Positions 6,205-6,440 of a stretch of 6,440 nucleotides of DNA are shown here, one piece after another. The notes under the pieces were generated by a model, which worked only from the letters and a program-made list of their open reading frames with translations, was not told the origin of the DNA and ran no database searches. The DNA is from Pseudolysobacter sp. (lineage in GTDB: Bacteria > Pseudomonadota > Gammaproteobacteria > Xanthomonadales > Rhodanobacteraceae): contig JANXUW010000696.1 in NCBI GenBank assembly GCA_025351985.1, positions 1 through 6,440 of the forward strand. Reading direction: 5' to 3'. The position numbers and the translations under genes were made by a program. Within the stretch, counting starts at the first letter, position 1; each line of letters begins with the position of its first letter.

Positions 6205-6440
6205 ATGCGACGCATTTCAGAATGGTTGCTGCCACGCGTCGTGCCGATTTTCGCTGCGCTGGCATTTTGCGTCATGTCGTGTGCGCTGGCGGATACGACA
6301 ACCCTGACCCTCGCCGCTGCCGCCAAGGGCACGAGCAAGATGCCGGTGAATCTGCTGTTTCCGATCGTCCGCACGGGTGATCTTGGCTACGAGACGATCC
6401 TCAACTACCACACCGTGGACGGTACGGCGCTGGCGGGCAC
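6205..6440 (+). CDS. Exported protein with a probable Calx-beta domain, 5' part only
   Basis: The reading frame opens at ATG 6205 and stays open to the window end, 78 complete codons. AGGGGA at 6193-6198, six bases upstream, is a strong ribosome binding site. Residues 1-28 look like a signal peptide: MRRISEW, then a hydrophobic core (VVPIFAALAFCVM), then Ala-Leu-Ala before Asp29. VMSC just before could be a near-miss lipobox, but Met at -2 is not typical. The visible mature part includes the stretch FPIVRTGDLGYETILNYHT and then VDGTALAG, which resembles the first half of a Calx-beta repeat (V-x-R-x-G, then y-x-T-x-DGTA-x-aG, normally followed by DY). Calx-beta domains bind calcium and occur in surface and secreted proteins. 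The total length, other domains and function lie beyond the window. Confidence 0.75.
   Translation, partial: MRRISEWLLPRVVPIFAALAFCVMSCALADTTTLTLAAAAKGTSKMPVNLLFPIVRTGDLGYETILNYHTVDGTALAG

Noticed and set aside
6063..6380. An open + strand frame from ATG 6063 (105 codons) crossing the gap before the last gene
   Set aside because: It has no good ribosome binding site and overlaps the gene with the signal peptide in another frame. Its product, rich in Arg and Cys toward the end, looks like out-of-frame translation.

Overview
The window reads as chromosomal DNA of a gammaproteobacterium. The protein sequences, notably the 332-residue RpoA and a class II DAHP synthase rich in Xanthomonad-like motifs, point to the order Xanthomonadales (Xanthomonadaceae/Rhodanobacteraceae). 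This placement is from recalled family resemblance, not a search. All supported genes lie on the + strand. No mobile element, CRISPR array, tRNA or rRNA was seen.

Region 1 (1-3471) is the end of the spc ribosomal cluster and the whole alpha operon: the 3' end of secY, then rpsM (S13), rpsK (S11), rpsD (S4), rpoA (RNA polymerase alpha) and rplQ (L17). It closes with a strong 14-bp hairpin terminator. The order matches the classical operon, with two departures. No rpmJ (L36) gene lies between secY and rpsM, where Escherichia coli has it. The rpsD-rpoA gap is 118 bp and holds two strong hairpins. A TATAAT box upstream of rpsM suggests that the alpha operon has its own promoter.

Region 2 (3472-4122) holds a second imperfect hairpin and then dsbB, the inner-membrane quinone-dependent oxidant of DsbA, with all four redox cysteines present.

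Region 3 (4123-5610) holds a complete class II 3-deoxy-D-arabino-heptulosonate-7-phosphate synthase, the entry step of the shikimate pathway, with its metal and phosphoenolpyruvate ligands intact.

Region 4 (5611-6440) is the accessory end. It encodes a small, exported, very basic His/Ala/Thr/Lys-rich protein that has no acidic residues and four consecutive heptads; its composition recalls the acid-shock protein Asr. A 194-bp non-coding stretch follows, with possible control elements. Last is the 5' end of a second exported protein whose visible part looks like the start of a Calx-beta domain; it runs off the window.

Most of the window is conserved housekeeping DNA, and I see no clear new system. 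The points most worth a second look are the structured rpsD-rpoA leader, the heptad-repeat His-rich protein, and the truncated Calx-beta-like gene beside it.
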